From: an uncultured Lachnospiraceae bacterium
Lineage (GTDB): Bacteria; Bacillota; Clostridia; Lachnospirales; Lachnospiraceae
Assembly: GCA_948794795.1 (NCBI GenBank)
Contig: CAQGLR010000005.1
Coordinates: 92,362-156,361, forward strand
Reading direction: 5' to 3'
DNA length: 64,000 bases
Shown: positions 9,403 through 18,296 of the stretch, piece by piece
Numbering within the stretch: position 1 is the stretch's first letter
Layout: each line of letters starts with the position of its first letter
The notes under the pieces: model-generated
The model's input: the letters and a program-made list of their open reading frames with translations, nothing else
What the model was told of the DNA's origin: nothing
The model's database searches: none
Position numbers and translations under genes: made by a program

Positions 9403-9757
9403 TCTTATTTGCCAGCCATAAAGAATACACCTCTCTAATTCCAGTAATTACATTATTCTCTTCATAACAATCCTTTATTAACCATGCAAATACCTCTCCA
9501 ATATCCCAGTAATCAGGAACTGCATATTTACATTTTAAAATATTATCATACTTACCACATAAAATATTATTTCTTTGTATAAAATTATCAGCAATTTTTT
9601 ATATTTGTTAACAATAAAAAACATCTGAATAATCATAAATACGCTGCAAATCCTTATTTAACTACTTTACAACATCATATCTGTAATTTTGGATTTTTCT
9701 TGCAATATATTCTATCAAAACGCAAACATAAAACAAATTGTTGTTATTCTTCTCCAT
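9403..9757 (-). pseudogene. decayed partner gene of DUF3990, cut at its 3' end by a repeat
   Basis: From ATG 9757 one frame encodes EKNNNNLFYVCVLIEYIARK and, later, CKYAVPDYWDIGEVFAWLI and REVYSLWLANKILK, interrupted by three stop codons. I recall similar small proteins next to DUF3990 genes in Lachnospiraceae, but the function is unknown. After ILK the sequence runs into the end of palindromic element A1, so the original 3' end is displaced or lost. Its start overlaps the end of the DUF3990 remnant. Confidence 0.65.
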
Positions 9758-10203
9758 ACACTGCCACTCCATCTAAAAATTTTAATGCTGTTAATGCCTT
9801 TGCTTTATGAAAACTAATCTGATGTGTAGATATTTAAATTTAGCAAGTTTCCAAAAAACTTTTTTGAATATTTTCCATCAATAAACCCCTGACATAATTA
9901 TAAATTGCATCATTTGTCAGGTTCTTCTACAATATCATAAGCATGTGGTTATACCATACGGCAAGCAGCAATAAAATCCAGCCAGTTTTCTGTTATTTTT
10001 TCAAAAACCAGTACATTTAACTCTTGTGTTGAAATATATTTATAAATATTAATGTATTCTTTTTATCTAAATCTTACAGATTAACATTCTGTCTACTTTT
10101 TCATAATTGTACAATAAAAACCAAAGTAAAAATCTTTATTATATTTCGTTATTCTGGTTTCTGGTGTTTTAACTATTTGATAACTTCCATCATAAATAAT
10201 CAT
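9744..10203 (-). pseudogene. decayed DUF3990-family gene
   Basis: From ATG 10203 the frame reads MIIYDGSYQIVKTPETRITK and DFYFGFYCT, then contains stops, then ELNVLVFEKITENWLDFIAA and HAYDIVEEP. The 3' part is split by frameshifts and ends HQISFHKAKALTALKFLDGV before TAA 9744-9746. These blocks match DUF3990, a family related to ADP-ribosyltransferase-like toxins. Stops arise from several independent changes, so this is true decay, not a single read error. It lies 21 bp downstream of hsdS. Confidence 0.75.
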
Positions 10204-10224
10204 TTTATTAATATTCCATTTCTT

Positions 10225-11343
10225 CTAACCAAAATATTGTTGCATTAATGATTTTTTTAAAGTTTCTAATTTCTCAAGACTTGCTTTAACCGCTAATTCC
10301 GATTTGTTCACCTGCTGGACAAAATCAGCAAATTGATTTTGCAATTCTAATGGCGGCAATGGCATAGCTAATTTACGAACAATACTAAGATTAAGAATCG
10401 CCATTGTTCCCCCATGAGTATTTTCTGAAAGAGCCTTTTTTAATGATTCAGATTCAAAATAATACTTAAAATAAATAGAATTAACTTTACTTTTATCAAA
10501 AGTAATTTTAAGCAAACGCGGATTAATGATACCTGGTTCAAAATTATCCGACATAATTAATAATTTTCCATATGTTCCAACAAGACTAATCAAGACATCA
10601 CCTTCCTGTATGGCATAATTTTCTAAAATTTTATACCTTTTTTCATCAATATAGTAATTTCCAACTTTGAAATTTCCACTAATTACCTGTTCTTGCCCAT
10701 AAACTTTATATCCTGATTTCACATAATATTCTTTTTTTAACGCTGAACCAAAAGGTCCTGATTTTAAAGAATTTTTACTTGATGCTACAACATCTTCAAT
10801 TAATTTAACATTCCACTTAAAAGGATTAGCTAGTGGATCTCCAAACATCTCTATAAACCTTGATTTAATTAATAACTCTATCTTTTTTAATTCTTCCTGT
10901 AATAAAAAAATACAATTTTCCACATTATCAAATTTCTTAACTATATCTTCCTGTTTTTTTAAATCGTTTTCATAAGTAAAATAAAATTCACCCAAATCAC
11001 TTTTTTTAATATTAGGCATACATGCACCACTTCTTAATCTCATTAAACGGCTTTCTTGACTTTTTAATGCATAATACAAATATTTTTCATTACCATCAAT
11101 ATTATATAAATAATAACAATGTGCTCCACACCAAAATGGTTCATTTATAAAATTAACATATCCACAAGAATTTCCACCTTCACTAATTGTTATAGTTCCT
11201 GCTTCTACATTATAGTCATTCCATTTTCCTGATGGATTAATTCCACCATTAAGATATATATATTCCGCTCCATCTATCAAATCACTTCCATTAATCTGAT
11301 TCCCCTTTGAAAATTCAGCTATGTCTTTTAATTTAACTTTCAC
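10225..11343 (-). CDS. hsdS: type I restriction-modification specificity subunit
   Basis: A 372-residue protein with two target-recognition domains, each followed by a helical spacer. The first repeat runs to about LLIKSRFIEMFGDP (~165). The second starts at FKWNVKLIEDV and ends in a coiled-coil spacer (PLPPLELQNQFADFVQQ...LEKLETLKKSLM). It selects the bipartite DNA site for both methylation and restriction. Its ATG overlaps the hsdM stop by 4 bp (11340-11343). No inverted hsdS fragments that would suggest site switching are seen nearby. Confidence 0.93.
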   Translation of the reverse strand: MKVKLKDIAEFSKGNQINGSDLIDGAEYIYLNGGINPSGKWNDYNVEAGTITISEGGNSCGYVNFINEPFWCGAHCYYLYNIDGNEKYLYYALKSQESRLMRLRSGACMPNIKKSDLGEFYFTYENDLKKQEDIVKKFDNVENCIFLLQEELKKIELLIKSRFIEMFGDPLANPFKWNVKLIEDVVASSKNSLKSGPFGSALKKEYYVKSGYKVYGQEQVISGNFKVGNYYIDEKRYKILENYAIQEGDVLISLVGTYGKLLIMSDNFEPGIINPRLLKITFDKSKVNSIYFKYYFESESLKKALSENTHGGTMAILNLSIVRKLAMPLPPLELQNQFADFVQQVNKSELAVKASLEKLETLKKSLMQQYFG

Positions 11344-12887
11344 CCCAGCATCTCCTCCAATTCCTCAATCCCATCTGAAATTTTTTTCTGTAGTTCTTTT
11401 ATTTCTGCAAGTATTTCACTTGTTGGTGGATACTCTACTGGAATATATTTTACTTCTTTATATTTATTTATAGATAAATCATAATCGTTTCCAGCAATTT
11501 CTTCTTTAGGTACAAGAAAACTTTGTTCCGTTCTTTTCCTTCCAGTTTCTTTATCCAAAGAATGAAATCTTTCAATAATATCTGGAATATCATTTTCAGA
11601 TATTTCTGAACGCTTATCATCCAATGTAAATCCATCTGCTTTCATATCATAGAACCATACATTACCAGTTCCGCCTGCGCCAGTTTTGGTAAATACGAGG
11701 ACTGCTGTTGAAACACCTGCATATGGTTTAAACACCCCTGATGGCATAGAAATAACTGCCTGTAGTTTTTGGTTCTCTACAAGTTCTTTTCTAATAGATT
11801 TATGGGCTTTACTGCTTCCAAATAAAACACCATCTGGAACAATACATGCACATCTTCCACCAGTTTTCAATAAACGTATAAATAAAGCAAGAAATAGTAA
11901 CTCTGTTTTCTTTGTATTTGTAATTGCTTTTAAATCATCATTTATGCTTTCTGCATCAACAGTACCCTTAAATGGTGGATTTGCCAGACAAATTGTATAT
12001 TTACTGCTTACCTGGTTTTGCTTAGAAACACTGTCTTTATATTCAATTTCTGGATTAGTAATTGAATGAAGCATTAAATTCATTGCAGAAATCCTTAACA
12101 TAGTATTATCTGTATCAAATCCTGTAAATGCAGTGCTTATGAAATTTTCCCACTGTGCATTTGTCATAGTATCTTCATATTTTCTTCTAATATATTCTGA
12201 GGCTGATACTAAAAAACCAGCAGTACCACATGCAGGGTCTACAATATAATCATCTGGAGATGGAGCTAGTAATTCTACCATCATTTCCCTTATATGCTTA
12301 GGTGTCCTGAACTGTCCGTTCTGTCCTGCTGTTGCTAATTTACCTAACATATACTCATATAAATCCCCCTGCATATCTAAATCAGAAATATCATGTTCAT
12401 ACAAATCATCAAGACCTGTAATAATTTTCTGTAATACCTGTGGTGTTGGAATTAAAAATGCAGCACCTTCCATATATCTTGCAAATGCAGTTTTTCCTTC
12501 TTCTTTTTTATTACCATTATCTATAATCTCTATTAATTCACCTGTTTCACTGAAATCTGGCAACTGTCCATACTTCATTTTTTTTATTGCTGGAAACACC
12601 CTTTGTGATACAATATCAAAAATATCACGTGAATCTTTTTCTTTAAATTTACTCCAGCGCATAGACTGCCCTGCTTCTGACTGAGGAAATATTTTATCCA
12701 TTTTCTGGCCAGTCATATTTTCAAATTCTTCATTTTCAAGCTCTTTTTCATCCAAAGAACGTATAAACATTAAATATGTTAATTGCTCTATTACAGTTAA
12801 TGGATTAGTAATTCCACCTGCCCAGATATCTGTCCAGATTTTATCAATTTTATTTTTAATTATTCCTGTAACCATAGAATCCTTCAC
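11340..12887 (-). CDS. hsdM: type I restriction-modification DNA methyltransferase subunit
   Basis: A 515-residue N6-adenine methyltransferase with a helical N-terminal domain, QFRTPKHI (192-199), SAM motif I VDPACGTAGF (216-225) and catalytic motif IV NPPF (303-306). With HsdS it methylates the host's recognition sites. The first codon at 12887 is GTG with a poor ribosome binding site. ATG at 12875, 4 nt after AAGGA, is an equally good start. It is the first gene of the hsdM-hsdS pair. Confidence 0.95.
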   Translation of the reverse strand: MKDSMVTGIIKNKIDKIWTDIWAGGITNPLTVIEQLTYLMFIRSLDEKELENEEFENMTGQKMDKIFPQSEAGQSMRWSKFKEKDSRDIFDIVSQRVFPAIKKMKYGQLPDFSETGELIEIIDNGNKKEEGKTAFARYMEGAAFLIPTPQVLQKIITGLDDLYEHDISDLDMQGDLYEYMLGKLATAGQNGQFRTPKHIREMMVELLAPSPDDYIVDPACGTAGFLVSASEYIRRKYEDTMTNAQWENFISTAFTGFDTDNTMLRISAMNLMLHSITNPEIEYKDSVSKQNQVSSKYTICLANPPFKGTVDAESINDDLKAITNTKKTELLFLALFIRLLKTGGRCACIVPDGVLFGSSKAHKSIRKELVENQKLQAVISMPSGVFKPYAGVSTAVLVFTKTGAGGTGNVWFYDMKADGFTLDDKRSEISENDIPDIIERFHSLDKETGRKRTEQSFLVPKEEIAGNDYDLSINKYKEVKYIPVEYPPTSEILAEIKELQKKISDGIEELEEMLG

Positions 12888-13058
12888 TTTCTGTAATTTT
12901 AGTTATTTTATATTACTTTATTTTATTATTCTGGTTTAAAAGTTTTTTGAAAAACACAATAAAATAATAGTTTTAAGCTTAAGAATTTTTATTTTGGGTA
13001 ATTACAACATTTTTTGCCTGTTAAAAATTTTATAAACCTCTCAACAAATTAGAGTTAT

Positions 13059-13577
13059 TTATTTCTTTTTTGTTACATATCTGCCAAACAGAGAACCATC
13101 TTCTGGGAAAATACTATCTTCAGAAACATATATAGGAAATTTACCTGTATGTTCTGCTGTCTGGCCATTTAACATTCCTATATGAAAAGAAAGATGCCTG
13201 AATTGCCTTAATATTAACTCAAGTCTTGAATATGGACAATTTTCAGGTTTTTCATAAAGCATATCATCAGTGAGTGTATCTAAATAATCACAAGTCTTTT
13301 TTCTGATTTTCATAAGATACTCTAATAACTGCTCATCAGAAAGAATAACTGTACATATATTATCGGGATTATCCATCCCTTTTTGATGAAAAGCAGGCTC
13401 ATCATATTCAAATGGATTAAAAAACCATTTATCTGCTGAATGTAATGCATGATAAACAAATCTCCAAGCAGATGCTCCACAGCAGACAGCATTTCTATCA
13501 TAAGTTTTTATTGATGTTTCCATATTAATAAAATTAGGAATAACCATACTTTTTATAATTTGACATAATTCATTCAT
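13059..13577 (-). CDS. DinB-like four-helix metal-binding protein
   Basis: A 172-residue protein with the DinB/YfiT helical pattern: VYHALHSADKWFF and, near the C-terminus, RQFRHLSFHIGMLNG. These provide candidate metal-ligand histidines. Family members include bacillithiol- or mycothiol-dependent transferases and uncharacterised stress proteins; the activity here is unknown. It is divergent from the gene fragment at 13608. Confidence 0.7.
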   Translation of the reverse strand: MNELCQIIKSMVIPNFINMETSIKTYDRNAVCCGASAWRFVYHALHSADKWFFNPFEYDEPAFHQKGMDNPDNICTVILSDEQLLEYLMKIRKKTCDYLDTLTDDMLYEKPENCPYSRLELILRQFRHLSFHIGMLNGQTAEHTGKFPIYVSEDSIFPEDGSLFGRYVTKKK

Positions 13578-13607
13578 AGGAAAATCTCCTTTAAAAATAT
13601 CTTTTTA

Positions 13608-13973
13608 TTGATTATATATTTCTTTCTAGCTTATGTCAATTTTTTGCAATCCTTATCTGTAATAGCAGATGTTATTATGAATTCAGGAGAAGCTTTTGTT
13701 AAAGCTATTGCTGGTACTATTAATAAAAATTTTGGCAATATAAAGATTGCTTTTGATGTTATATGTGTAATTTTATCTATAATATTATCACTTATATTTT
13801 TTGATATGAAAATTATTGGAACAAGGGAAGGTACAATTATTTCTGCTTTTCTTACTGGAATTGTAGTGAAATTTTTTACAAATATGTTAAAAAAAACATT
13901 AGATACATTTTTATCAGGAAATACTTCCACAATGCTTAATATAAAAGGCACAGCATATTCTAATAAAATATAA
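13608..13973 (+). pseudogene. C-terminal fragment of a YczE/YitT-type membrane protein
   Basis: The 121 residues include MNSGEAFVKAIAGTINKNFG and REGTIISAFLTGIVVKFF, typical of the C-terminal half of YczE/YitT-like (DUF6198-type) multi-pass membrane proteins, normally ~210-220 residues. The N-terminal half is missing: the divergent DinB-like gene starts 31 bp upstream. No ribosome binding site is evident. It is most likely a truncated remnant. Confidence 0.65.
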
Positions 13974-14018
13974 ACAGATAAAAAATGCCATAAAAAACAT
14001 ATATAATTAATTTTATAA

Positions 14019-14050
14019 AAAGGCTGCAGGTTTAATCTCCTACAGCCTTT
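14019..14050 (-). terminator. intrinsic terminator for the DnaQ-like exonuclease gene
   Basis: A 12-bp stem with one mismatch (AAAGGCTG..AGG / CCT..CAGCCTTT) followed on the minus strand by TTTTTATAAAATT. It lies 123 bp past the stop of the gene ending at 14173. Confidence 0.7.
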
Positions 14051-14172
14051 GCCGCTACTTTTATTCTTCTGCCACACCAGCTTTTTCATTGTTATCCTTA
14101 AATATCTGGCCAGTCCGTTTATTTATCTGTTATATGTATAAACTTATTTTTGTTTTCTGTATAATATATGTA

Positions 14173-14823
14173 TTACAAATTCTCAGTATGTCTGCAGTCT
14201 GGATAATTTCCACATCCCCAGAACATCCCATATATACTATTTCTCTTTTTCATAATCCCTCCACATTCAGGACATTTCTTTACAACTAAATTATTTTTAC
14301 TGGTTTCTTTTCCTAGATATTCATAAACTTTATAGTTCATATAACAGTCATTTAATGCCCTGTGTGCCCCCTTTGTTGGAATACCATAATAATCCGCAAG
14401 GTCTGTAAGCTTATGGTGTCCCAGCTGCGGCAGGCATTTTCTTGCCATTTTCAATGTATCTATATAATCATTTTCTGGTATTTTTCCAAAATACTTTTTA
14501 CAGTCCCTATAAATAAACTTCATATCAAAAGCATGGATATTATGTCCTACCAGTATATATTGTTCTATATATTTAAGAAAACCCTCCAGGACTGTTTTAA
14601 ATACTGGTGCATCCTTTACCATATCATCAGTAATTCCATTTATCCTGCTGGCACTATAAGGAATTGGACACTCTGGATTTACAAGGGTAGTAAATTTAGA
14701 AACTGCCTTATGGTTATTAACTTTTATTGCTGATATTTCCACCACCTTATCGTTGGAACAGGAAATTCCTGTTGTTTCTAAATCAAATACAATATAATCT
14801 GGAATATATTCTTTTAACTGCAT
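14173..14823 (-). CDS. DEDDh 3'-5' exonuclease (DnaQ/PolC-epsilon type) with C-terminal zinc ribbon
   Basis: The exonuclease domain has FDLETTGIS (motif ExoI), GHNIHAFDMKFI (ExoII) and GAHRALNDCY (ExoIII with the catalytic His). The last ~35 residues form a topoisomerase-like zinc ribbon, CPECGG...WGCGNYPDC. It probably degrades or proofreads single-stranded DNA ends. I start it at ATG 14823 (MQLKEYIPDY), 8 nt from AAAGGAG; the ATG at 14829 is too close. It is a single-gene unit ended by the hairpin at 14019-14050. Confidence 0.88.
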   Translation of the reverse strand: MQLKEYIPDYIVFDLETTGISCSNDKVVEISAIKVNNHKAVSKFTTLVNPECPIPYSASRINGITDDMVKDAPVFKTVLEGFLKYIEQYILVGHNIHAFDMKFIYRDCKKYFGKIPENDYIDTLKMARKCLPQLGHHKLTDLADYYGIPTKGAHRALNDCYMNYKVYEYLGKETSKNNLVVKKCPECGGIMKKRNSIYGMFWGCGNYPDCRHTENL

Positions 14824-14982
14824 ATGCATGTCTCCTTTAATACCACAGATACCCATGTTCTTTAAAATAAGCAAAAAATATCTGTATTACTTTTAAGCAG
14901 GTACTCCCTGTTTACTTATAAAATATTTTCACAACCACAGTACTCTGCTAATTTTTTATTTCTTTATAATAAATAACAACTT

Positions 14983-15453
14983 TTACAATTCTTTTTCCGC
15001 CATCATATAATAAATGCATATTTTATATCCAGCATAACCATACATATGGTCTAAACCTGTATAAGTATAACCTATATAGGCTTCTTCCATTCCTTTCTCT
15101 TTTAAATAACTATTGGCCAAATAAATAAGATTTATACCAATATGTCTTCCCTGGTATGCACGTTTAACTGTTATACAAGCAAGGCTTCCTGGCTTTTTAC
15201 ACTTATCTCCAGCTGTTATAATTAAAGTTCCAATAATTTCTCCATTTATAACTGCTACAAGTACCCTTGAAAGGCTGTCTTCCTGGTACAATCCTTTATT
15301 CTGGTAATACCAGGTAAAGTCTTTATATGCATCATCTGTACAGGCACATATTTTTTCTATATCCTTTAATCCTGCCCAGCAGTATGTAACACCATCAATA
15401 GAATTTCCCACTTTAAAATCTTTATTTGTAAAATTTTTTAACAGAAGTTTCAT
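14983..15453 (-). CDS. GNAT-family N-acetyltransferase
   Basis: A 156-residue GNAT protein with the acetyl-CoA motif RAYQGRHIGINLI, a preceding GSLACITVK beta strand and a C-terminal MYGYAGYKI. The substrate is unknown. It overlaps the upstream GNAT gene by 4 bp (15450-15453), so the two are translated together and may act as a pair. Confidence 0.82.
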   Translation of the reverse strand: MKLLLKNFTNKDFKVGNSIDGVTYCWAGLKDIEKICACTDDAYKDFTWYYQNKGLYQEDSLSRVLVAVINGEIIGTLIITAGDKCKKPGSLACITVKRAYQGRHIGINLIYLANSYLKEKGMEEAYIGYTYTGLDHMYGYAGYKICIYYMMAEKEL

Positions 15454-15881
15454 ATCAAAACAATTACAGTTCCATGAATGTATATATCCCCGTTTTTGAA
15501 AAAAACACTTGCATTCTCATCGAGCTCTTGGTACAGTTCTTCATTCTCTGCATCAAAATAACGTCTGGATGTAGGAACTCCTGGCATAATATAATCATAC
15601 CCATTTCCAGCCACTATTTTTTTATATCCATTATCCTTTACAATCTGTTCCGATTTTTCCAAAAGTCCTGTCCCAATGCCCTGGTTCCTGTATCCAGCGT
15701 CCACACATAATAAAAGCAATGTATTTCCGTTAATAACAGATATTCCAGTTAATTTATTGGATTTGTTTCTTTTTTCTAAAATAATATTATGCTTATTGCC
15801 TAATATTTGCAATACTACTTCTTTTTCTCTTGTAATAAAAGGAAGATTCCTTTTATAAATTTCAAATATTTCTTCATCCAT
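15450..15881 (-). CDS. GNAT-family N-acetyltransferase
   Basis: A 143-residue GNAT protein with the motif AGYRNQGIGTGLLEKSE and a hydrophobic beta strand NTLLLLCVD before it. It is the first gene of a two-gene acetyltransferase operon with the gene at 14983. No partner or substrate is evident from context. Confidence 0.82.
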   Translation of the reverse strand: MDEEIFEIYKRNLPFITREKEVVLQILGNKHNIILEKRNKSNKLTGISVINGNTLLLLCVDAGYRNQGIGTGLLEKSEQIVKDNGYKKIVAGNGYDYIMPGVPTSRRYFDAENEELYQELDENASVFFKNGDIYIHGTVIVLI

Positions 15882-15955
15882 ATTATTCTCCTGGTTTAAT
15901 AATAAAAAATTGTTCCATCCGACAGCCAGATATTAACATATACAGGCTGGTATTT

Positions 15956-16486
15956 TTACATTAATTTTGCATTCCAGATAATATCTTTAAAATTTTGTAT
16001 ATATTCCAAATAACAGTTTACATAATTCATATTGGTTAAATATCCTTTACCTGGAGATGCAACACCTACGCTGGTCTTTTTCCCATTAATTGTTATATAA
16101 AAATATACACCATATGCATAATTCTTCTTTCTTCCAGCATAGGAAACTATTGGCTCTATTTTTTCAATACTGTTTAAATTAAAATACTGTACTTTAAATG
16201 GATTTAACAAACATAATACAGCCAGCTGTTTATTAGCTGTATCAATCCAAAAATGCATTGCCAGCATTTCATATTCATAATTTATGCAAAATCCATTCCG
16301 CAATCCTCTCCTCTTATTATATTTATAAAAAATAATCCCTGAAAATAGTATCCATACCAAATATCCCATAAATAAAACAAATGTCCATAAAAATGTTATA
16401 TGGTTCCCAGCTTCTAGAAAGACTTTTAGCAAAACAGGTACAAATAATAGTAATACAAAATAGTATTTCCAATTAAACTGTTTCAT
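15956..16486 (-). CDS. uncharacterised membrane protein
   Basis: I do not recognise this 176-residue protein. Two hydrophobic segments near the N-terminus (about residues 9-25 and 31-55) are followed by a ~115-residue cytoplasm-like domain rich in beta-prone stretches (YFNLNSIEKIEP, YAYGVYFYITINGKKTSV). The layout resembles bacterial PH-like membrane-associated domains, which is a guess. It stands alone between the GNAT pair and the Uma2 gene. Confidence 0.65.
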   Translation of the reverse strand: MKQFNWKYYFVLLLFVPVLLKVFLEAGNHITFLWTFVLFMGYLVWILFSGIIFYKYNKRRGLRNGFCINYEYEMLAMHFWIDTANKQLAVLCLLNPFKVQYFNLNSIEKIEPIVSYAGRKKNYAYGVYFYITINGKKTSVGVASPGKGYLTNMNYVNCYLEYIQNFKDIIWNAKLM

Positions 16487-16629
16487 TTATTTTATTCCTT
16501 TCATTTAACTAATACAGCCCCACTATTTATTTATTACTTTGAATTTTCCCATTTTTTTAATACACAGGTATTTTGCCTCTGGAAACTCAAAATATATTAC
16601 TTATTGCTTTTATTTATTTTTACATTATA

Positions 16630-16659
16630 TTGCAACTTTTATTTTCTTTATGTTATACT
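16630..16659 (+). promoter_or_regulatory. sigma-70-type promoter for the Uma2 gene
   Basis: TTGCAA (16630-16635) and TATACT (16654-16659), separated by 18 bp, lie 32 bp upstream of the ATG at 16691. Confidence 0.5.
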
Positions 16660-16690
16660 CATAAAAAATATATAAAAAGGGAGTGTTACC

Positions 16691-17254
16691 ATGCCATTAT
16701 TACAATCACAAACTGAAACTGTTACATTAGAACAATATGAAACTTTACCAGAAAATACAAGAGCAGAAGTATTTGACGGCGTAATCTATAATATGGCTAG
16801 TCCATCGCAAAACCACCAGACAATTCTTACAGAACTGCTTGTATTATTACGCAATTATATTTACAACAAAAATGGAGGATGTTCTGTATTTCCAGCACCA
16901 TTTGACGTAAAATTAAATGATAACCCTCTCACAATTGTACAACCAGACATTATGGTTATATGTGATAAAAATAAACTGGATGGAAAACGTTGTAATGGTG
17001 CACCTGATTTCATAATTGAAATTGTTTCTCCTGGCAATCCAGCAGATGATTATATAAATAAATTATATTACTACAAAAATTATGGAGTCCGTGAATACTG
17101 GATTGTGGACCCACAAAGAAAAAGTGTAACTATAAACTATTTTGAAGGAAACCTTTTAAATATTCCTTATACATTTAATTCCATTATAAAGATAAATATA
17201 TATGAAGACTTATATATAAACTTTTCTGATATTGACAAGATGCTTACTAACTAA
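16691..17254 (+). CDS. Uma2-family (DUF820) putative PD-(D/E)XK endonuclease
   Basis: A 187-residue protein with the Uma2 fold: EVFDGVIYNMASPSQNHQ at the start and the nuclease core QPDIMVICD...APDFIIEIVSP, containing the Asp and Glu of a PD-(D/E)XK active site, then YYYKNYGVREYWIVDP. The family is widespread, and its biological role is poorly defined. It is the only + strand gene that appears intact in the first 60 kb, with its own promoter and a GGGAG ribosome binding site. Confidence 0.88.
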   Translation: MPLLQSQTETVTLEQYETLPENTRAEVFDGVIYNMASPSQNHQTILTELLVLLRNYIYNKNGGCSVFPAPFDVKLNDNPLTIVQPDIMVICDKNKLDGKRCNGAPDFIIEIVSPGNPADDYINKLYYYKNYGVREYWIVDPQRKSVTINYFEGNLLNIPYTFNSIIKINIYEDLYINFSDIDKMLTN

Positions 17255-17265
17255 TATTTATACAC

Positions 17266-17390
17266 CTCTGGCAAGTTCCAAATATTATACCAAAAAGCAG
17301 CTGTAATTGAAACTTATACACCGCTACGTATCCATCTAAGCGCAAGCAGGCTGCTGTTGGTTTACAAATGAAATTTTGGAACACGCCAGA
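17266..17390. repeat. palindromic element, family A, copy 2 (degenerate)
   Basis: It begins CTCTGGCAAGTTCCAAAT and ends TTTTGGAACACGCCAGA, with the family core block TACGTATCCATCTAAGCGC in the middle. It lacks the long central hairpin seen in other copies. It sits between the convergent Uma2 and APH genes. Confidence 0.7.
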
Positions 17391-17439
17391 ATTAATAAAT
17401 TTATACAGTTATTTAATAAATATATATTTTATTTTCATA

Positions 17440-18234
17440 TTAAAATAATTCATCTAATAATATATAGTACCGTATTTTCTCCCAATTTGGTTTTATACCC
17501 AGCTCATTGAATAAAAATAATTCATCATAATCCAGATATTGGTTATTTATATCTAAGTTATATTTTCCACTATAATTATGCGATAAACTACGGTAACATA
17601 GAGCTATATCACACCATTTATCAGCTATGCCTGTTTTACCTAAGTCTATGTATCCAGTAACTTCATCGTTAATCCCAAATATATTTGGCAGGCAGTAATC
17701 CCCATGAGATAAAACAAGTTCCTCTTCTGGTTTATTATCATATAGCCATTGTAATAATCCATCTGGATTTTTAAACCCATTTCCGCCAAATGTACCAGGC
17801 TCAACATTATCTAAATCAACCAGGCCATTTTTTATATTATATTCTGCCTGTACAAGCTTCCTGGATAATCCCTGGCCAGATGGACAGTCTGAAACATCTA
17901 TACTCCATAACATTTTGAGTCCATTGGCAAGCAATTTACATAAAATACCTGTATTATTCATATACTCATGGCTACATGCCATTTCCCCAGCACATTTACT
18001 TATTAGCAGATATGATTTACCATCTGATATCTCATAGGCATATACTTTTGGAACAGGAAGTTTACCATACAGATATTGCAGCATATTGTATTCATTTTCT
18101 GACTCTTCATTATATTTCTGTATTTTTAAAACTTTATTTTCATACATTAAAACTGATGAGCCAGACATACCAATATTATCTACTTTATAATTTTCATCTG
18201 CAACCAGTTTATAAATTTTCTCAGGAAAAAACAT
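17440..18234 (-). CDS. aminoglycoside 3'-phosphotransferase-type kinase
   Basis: A 264-residue protein, the exact size of APH(3') enzymes. Catalytic residues are present: HGD with Asp179, Asn184, and IDLG with Asp197. Further family matches are GKLPVPKV, SIDVSDCP, the KPEEELVLSHGD lead-in and the C-terminus PNWEKIRYYILLDELF, which closely follows APH(3')-III. It should phosphorylate the 3'-hydroxyl of kanamycin/neomycin-type antibiotics with ATP; actual resistance is untested. A good ribosome binding site (GAGGAG) precedes it. Confidence 0.88.
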   Translation of the reverse strand: MFFPEKIYKLVADENYKVDNIGMSGSSVLMYENKVLKIQKYNEESENEYNMLQYLYGKLPVPKVYAYEISDGKSYLLISKCAGEMACSHEYMNNTGILCKLLANGLKMLWSIDVSDCPSGQGLSRKLVQAEYNIKNGLVDLDNVEPGTFGGNGFKNPDGLLQWLYDNKPEEELVLSHGDYCLPNIFGINDEVTGYIDLGKTGIADKWCDIALCYRSLSHNYSGKYNLDINNQYLDYDELFLFNELGIKPNWEKIRYYILLDELF

Positions 18235-18296
18235 TTATTACTCCTCTATTTTCATAATTAGTATAAGACATATTTTATTTATGGATTAATTTTCAG

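Noticed and set aside
9209..9430. Open frame of 73 codons on the minus strand
   Set aside because: It joins the tail of the decayed partner gene to repeat element A1; not a real gene.
13631..14089. 152-codon minus-strand frame
   Set aside because: It lies antisense to the recognisable YczE/YitT-type fragment and over a terminator hairpin; no ribosome binding site and no recognised family.
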